From contig CASDVE010000027.1 in the NCBI GenBank assembly GCA_949284175.1, forward strand, positions 1-54,973: a DNA stretch of 54,973 nt. The letters are read 5' to 3'. Origin of the DNA: an uncultured Eubacteriales bacterium. Its GTDB lineage: Bacteria; Bacillota; Clostridia; Lachnospirales; Lachnospiraceae. Positions 51,506-54,973 of this stretch are shown here, piece by piece; the first letter of the stretch is position 1, and each line of letters begins with the position of its first letter. The position numbers and the translations under genes are program-made. The notes beneath the pieces were generated by a model. It did not search any database, was not told the origin of the DNA, and saw only the letters and a program-made list of their open reading frames with translations.

Positions 51506-54337
51506 ATGAGCGAGAAAAAAGAATATATCAAGATTAGAGGAGCAAGAGAACATAATTTAAAAGATATTAGTTTACAGATTCCAAGAAATGAATTTGTTGT
51601 GTTAACGGGGCTCAGTGGTTCTGGGAAATCTTCTCTTGCATTTGATACGATCTATGCAGAAGGGCAAAGACGTTATATGGAATCGCTGTCTTCCTATGCA
51701 AGACAGTTCTTAGGACAAATGGAAAAACCAGATGTGGATAAAATTGAAGGGTTATCCCCTGCGATTTCCATTGACCAAAAGTCTACCAATCGAAATCCGC
51801 GATCTACGGTGGGAACAGTAACAGAAATTTACGATTATTTCCGATTGTTATATGCTAGAATTGGAATCCCACATTGTCCAAAATGCGGAAAAGAGATCAA
51901 AAAGCAGACGGTGGATCAGATGGTGGATGAAATCATGAAACTAGAAGAAGGCACAAAGTTTCAGTTATTAGCACCAATCGTAAGAGGAAGGAAAGGAGAA
52001 CACGTGAAAGTGTTCCAAAATGCAAAACGCAGTGGCTATGTGCGTGTGCGTGTGGATGGAAACTTATATGATTTATCCGAAGAGATCAAGTTGGAGAAAA
52101 ATAAAAAACATAATATTGAAATTATTGTGGATCGCCTTGTACGAAGAGAAGGCATTGAAAAGCGACTTGCTGACTCCATTGAAACAGTATTAGAACTGGC
52201 AGAAGGTCTGATGATTGTGGATATTATCGGTGGAGAAGAGATGCAGTTTAGTCAAAGTTTTTCTTGTCCAGATTGCAACATTAGCATTGATGAAGTAGAA
52301 CCGAGAAGTTTTTCCTTTAACAATCCATTTGGAGCGTGTCCAACCTGTCATGGTCTTGGTAATAAAATGGAATTTGATATTGAACTCATGATTCCAGATA
52401 CAAAATTAAGCATTGCAGAAGGTGCAATTTCAGTGATAGGATGGCAGTCTTGTACGGATAAAAAAAGCTATACAAGAGCCATTTTAGATGCCCTTGCAAA
52501 GGAATATCACTTTAGCTTGGATACACCATTTGAAGAGTTGACCGAAGAAGTAAAAAATATTCTCTTATATGGAACAGACGGACATGAAGTAAAGGTATAT
52601 TATAAAGGTCAGCGTGGGGAAGGCGTGTATGATGTGGCATTTGAAGGGCTGATTAAAAATGTGCAACGCCGTTATCGAGAGTCTTCAGAGAGCATGAAAC
52701 AAGAATATGAAACCTATATGACAGTAACTCCATGCGAAACGTGTCATGGTCAGCGATTAAAGGCAGAGTCTTTAGCGGTTACAGTGGCGGATAAAAATAT
52801 TGCAGAAGTGACAGAGATGTCTGTTGATCATGTCAATGAATTTTTACAAAATATGCAGTTATCAGAGCGACAGGAGTTCATCGGAAAAGGAATCTTAAAA
52901 GAGATTCGAGCAAGAATTGGATTTTTACTTGATGTCGGGCTTGATTATTTATCCCTTGCAAGGGCGACGGGAACTTTATCCGGTGGAGAGGCACAGAGAA
53001 TTCGCTTAGCCACACAGATCGGTTCTGGACTTGTTGGGGTTGCCTATATTTTAGATGAGCCAAGCATTGGACTTCATCAAAGGGATAATGATAAGTTGAT
53101 TAAAACTCTTAGAAATTTAAAAGATCTTGGCAATACGCTCCTTGTAGTAGAACATGATGAGGATACAATGTGGGCAGCGGATCATATTGTGGATATTGGA
53201 CCAGGGGCTGGTTCAAGGGGCGGTATGGTCATTGCACAAGGAACGGCAAAAGAGATTATGGAAGTTCCAGAGTCCATAACAGGAGCTTATTTGAGTGGAA
53301 GAATTAAAATTCCTGTTCCAAAAGAAAGAAAGAAGCCAGATGGATTTATGAAAGTCATTGGTGCTTCTGAAAATAATTTAAAGCAAATTGATGTGAAGTT
53401 TCCACTGGGGATTTTTACTTGTGTTACCGGAGTTTCTGGTTCTGGAAAGAGTTCTCTTGTCAATGAAATTTTATATAAACGCCTTGCAAAAGAGTTGAAC
53501 CGAGCAAAATGTAAACCGGGGGCTCATAAAAAAATTATTGGAATAGAAAAATTGGATAAAGTGATCAATATCGATCAATCTCCAATTGGGCGAACACCAC
53601 GTTCCAATCCAGCAACTTATACAGGCGTGTTTGATCAGATTCGTGATCTCTTCGCCATGACAAAGGATGCAAAAGCGAGAGGATATGATAAAGGTCGCTT
53701 CAGTTTTAATAAAAAAGGTGGACGATGTGAGGCTTGTAGTGGGGATGGTATCATTAAAATAGAAATGCACTTTCTCCCAGATGTCTATGTCCCTTGTGAA
53801 GTGTGTCATGGACATCGTTATAATCGAGAAACATTAGAGGTAAAATACAAAGATAAAAGTATCTATGATGTGTTAGAAATGACAGTGGAAGAGGCGTGTG
53901 ATTTCTTTTCCAATGTACCTTCCATCAGTAGAAAGATAGAAACCCTTCGGGATGTAGGGCTTGGATATATTAAGTTAGGACAACCATCCACAACACTTTC
54001 TGGTGGAGAAGCACAAAGAATCAAACTTGCCACAGAACTTAGCAAACGAAGCACAGGAAAGACTATTTATATTCTGGATGAGCCAACAACAGGTCTTCAT
54101 TTTGCGGATGTTCATAAATTAGTCGAGATCTTAGAGCAATTAAAAGAAGGTGGCAATACCATTGTTGTGATTGAGCATAATTTAGAGGTGATAAAGACAG
54201 CGGATTACATTATTGACATTGGGCCAGAGGGTGGAGCGAAAGGTGGAATAGTTGTAGCCAGCGGTACTCCAGAAGAGATCTGTAAAGTGGAACAATCTTA
54301 CACAGGAAAATATCTAAAAAAATATTTAGAGTCATAA
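51506..54337 (+). CDS. uvrA: excinuclease ABC subunit A
   Basis: 943 residues, two ABC ATPase halves: Walker [15 protein letters not shown] and [14 protein letters not shown], signatures [17 protein letters not shown] and [16 protein letters not shown]. Zinc modules include [20 protein letters not shown]...CPTCHGLG and [14 protein letters not shown]...[10 protein letters not shown]. Finds distorted DNA for UvrB. AAAGAGG precedes the ATG. The 155-nt gap before it (51351-51505) holds no gene. Confidence 0.97.
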   Translation: MSEKKEYIKIRGAREHNLKDISLQIPRNEFVVLTGLSGSGKSSLAFDTIYAEGQRRYMESLSSYARQFLGQMEKPDVDKIEGLSPAISIDQKSTNRNPRSTVGTVTEIYDYFRLLYARIGIPHCPKCGKEIKKQTVDQMVDEIMKLEEGTKFQLLAPIVRGRKGEHVKVFQNAKRSGYVRVRVDGNLYDLSEEIKLEKNKKHNIEIIVDRLVRREGIEKRLADSIETVLELAEGLMIVDIIGGEEMQFSQSFSCPDCNISIDEVEPRSFSFNNPFGACPTCHGLGNKMEFDIELMIPDTKLSIAEGAISVIGWQSCTDKKSYTRAILDALAKEYHFSLDTPFEELTEEVKNILLYGTDGHEVKVYYKGQRGEGVYDVAFEGLIKNVQRRYRESSESMKQEYETYMTVTPCETCHGQRLKAESLAVTVADKNIAEVTEMSVDHVNEFLQNMQLSERQEFIGKGILKEIRARIGFLLDVGLDYLSLARATGTLSGGEAQRIRLATQIGSGLVGVAYILDEPSIGLHQRDNDKLIKTLRNLKDLGNTLLVVEHDEDTMWAADHIVDIGPGAGSRGGMVIAQGTAKEIMEVPESITGAYLSGRIKIPVPKERKKPDGFMKVIGASENNLKQIDVKFPLGIFTCVTGVSGSGKSSLVNEILYKRLAKELNRAKCKPGAHKKIIGIEKLDKVINIDQSPIGRTPRSNPATYTGVFDQIRDLFAMTKDAKARGYDKGRFSFNKKGGRCEACSGDGIIKIEMHFLPDVYVPCEVCHGHRYNRETLEVKYKDKSIYDVLEMTVEEACDFFSNVPSISRKIETLRDVGLGYIKLGQPSTTLSGGEAQRIKLATELSKRSTGKTIYILDEPTTGLHFADVHKLVEILEQLKEGGNTIVVIEHNLEVIKTADYIIDIGPEGGAKGGIVVASGTPEEICKVEQSYTGKYLKKYLES

Positions 54338-54553
54338 AAAACAAAATATGTTATGATAGAAAGTAGCAGGGTTCCTTTACCATCGTTATTTTATCTGATC
54401 TATATTGGTTATATTAGGAAGTAGACAACATCAAAAAGTAGAGTAGGAAAATACGATAAATAAAAATTTTGGAGGTGATAAGGAAGGAAAGGATAGAGGG
54501 AAAAATAAAAAATAGATCCAAAAAATATTAAAAACCAAGTAGGAGGGGAATCC

Positions 54554-54973
54554 GTGCAACAAGAATTTTTTGCAAAATTTTTAAAAATTAGTGATATTAG
54601 AACAATTATTTTTCTCGCGGTTTTAGCAGGATTATTTTATGTGATCCATGTGTTATATCGTAAGAAAAAAATGAGTTTTTCAAAAGTAGTGTTAATTGGA
54701 ACTTTTCTTGGATTGTTACTTGGACTAGCCATTCAAATGGTGGCAGGGTTTCCAAAAGATCCAGCAGAAGTCGTATGGATTCAAGAAGTAAGCAATTGGT
54801 ACCAATTATTTGGAAGCGGATTTCTCCATTTGATTCGCATGATTGTAGTTCCCCTTGTATTAGTATCTATTTGCCATGTGATTATTCATTTACAACAAGG
54901 AAAAATGATGGGAAAACTTGTGAAGTATACGGTGATAGTTACATTACTTATGGTTGCTTTAGCAAGTGTGGTA
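54554..54973 (+). CDS. dicarboxylate/amino acid:cation symporter, 5' part
   Basis: The window ends after 140 codons. GTG 54554 follows AGGAGGGG (54541-54548). Membrane segments (IIFLAVLAGLFYVIHVLY, VVLIGTFLGLLLGLAIQMV) and FLHLIRMIVVPLVLVSICHVIIHL match the DAACS family (GltP/TcyP-like), which import glutamate, dicarboxylates or cystine with Na+ or H+. The 216-nt leader (54338-54553) shows no T-box or other known riboswitch core. Confidence 0.85.
   Translation, partial: MQQEFFAKFLKISDIRTIIFLAVLAGLFYVIHVLYRKKKMSFSKVVLIGTFLGLLLGLAIQMVAGFPKDPAEVVWIQEVSNWYQLFGSGFLHLIRMIVVPLVLVSICHVIIHLQQGKMMGKLVKYTVIVTLLMVALASVV

Noticed and set aside
54338..54553. T-box or S-box leader before the DAACS transporter
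   Set aside because: No T-box AGGGTGG core or S-box junction sequence and no clear terminator/antiterminator pair seen.

Overview
The window is AT-rich DNA from a low-GC Gram-positive anaerobe, most likely a gut clostridium of the Lachnospiraceae type. The basis is strong AGGAGG-type ribosome binding sites, sigma-A promoters (often extended -10, TGnTATAAT), gene families typical of that group (DUF4867 with an L-fucose/L-arabinose isomerase-like enzyme, GPH sugar transporter with GH2 enzyme, ECF S component with DUF4430 protein) and the codon usage. The genus cannot be fixed from the sequence alone.

Layout. 1-9.3 kb: a decayed LuxR-type regulator, hemB (tetrapyrrole synthesis), class II fructose-bisphosphate aldolase, then a sugar catabolic cluster: AraC regulator, DUF4867 protein, a fragment of a MalY/PatB aminotransferase, an isomerase of the L-fucose/L-arabinose family, xylulokinase and a small transaldolase/FSA-type aldolase. 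9.7-26.2 kb: a complete type 1 BREX phage-defence locus (regulator, brxA, brxB, brxC, pglX, pglZ, brxL) with four extra genes inserted: one with a HEPN-type RNxxxH motif between brxC and pglX, and a zinc-ribbon protein, an uncharacterised 262-residue protein and an AlbA/Schlafen-like ATP-binding protein between pglX and pglZ. 26.9-30 kb: a FUSC membrane protein and scrap DNA (GH43 fragment, IS3 remnant). 30.1-38.0 kb: a five-repeat CRISPR array and type I-B effector genes (cas3, cas6, cas8b with a probable internal cas11, cas7, cas5), without cas1, cas2 or cas4; a small IS-like element with inverted ends sits between cas3 and cas6. 38.1-39.9 kb: an ATPase/HNH pair matching Septu (ptuA/ptuB). 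40.2-46.7 kb: a DUF4430/ECF pair, a second AraC regulator divergent from a GPH transporter and GH2 glycosidase, and a ricin-type lectin fragment. 46.8-55 kb: TauE/SafE permease, two small proteins, uvrB, an ANT(6)-like nucleotidyltransferase, uvrA, and the start of a dicarboxylate/amino-acid:cation symporter.

BREX, CRISPR and Septu together form a defence island of about 30 kb between ordinary metabolic and repair genes. BREX would modify host DNA through PglX and block phage replication; the CRISPR effector would target DNA matching its four spacers but has no local adaptation module; Septu pairs an SMC-like ATPase with an HNH nuclease.

The most striking structure that is not a standard gene is a dispersed intergenic element of about 90-125 bp, with at least five copies (near 3.1, 3.3, 28.8, 40.0 and 41.2 kb). 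Each copy can fold into tandem hairpins, and base changes in the stems are partly compensated between copies. Other unusual points are a 25-bp tandem duplication that shifts the frame at the start of the BREX AlbA-like gene, a composition drop within the middle of pglX, and an ideal internal Shine-Dalgarno plus ATG inside cas8b that would produce a separate Cas11 subunit.
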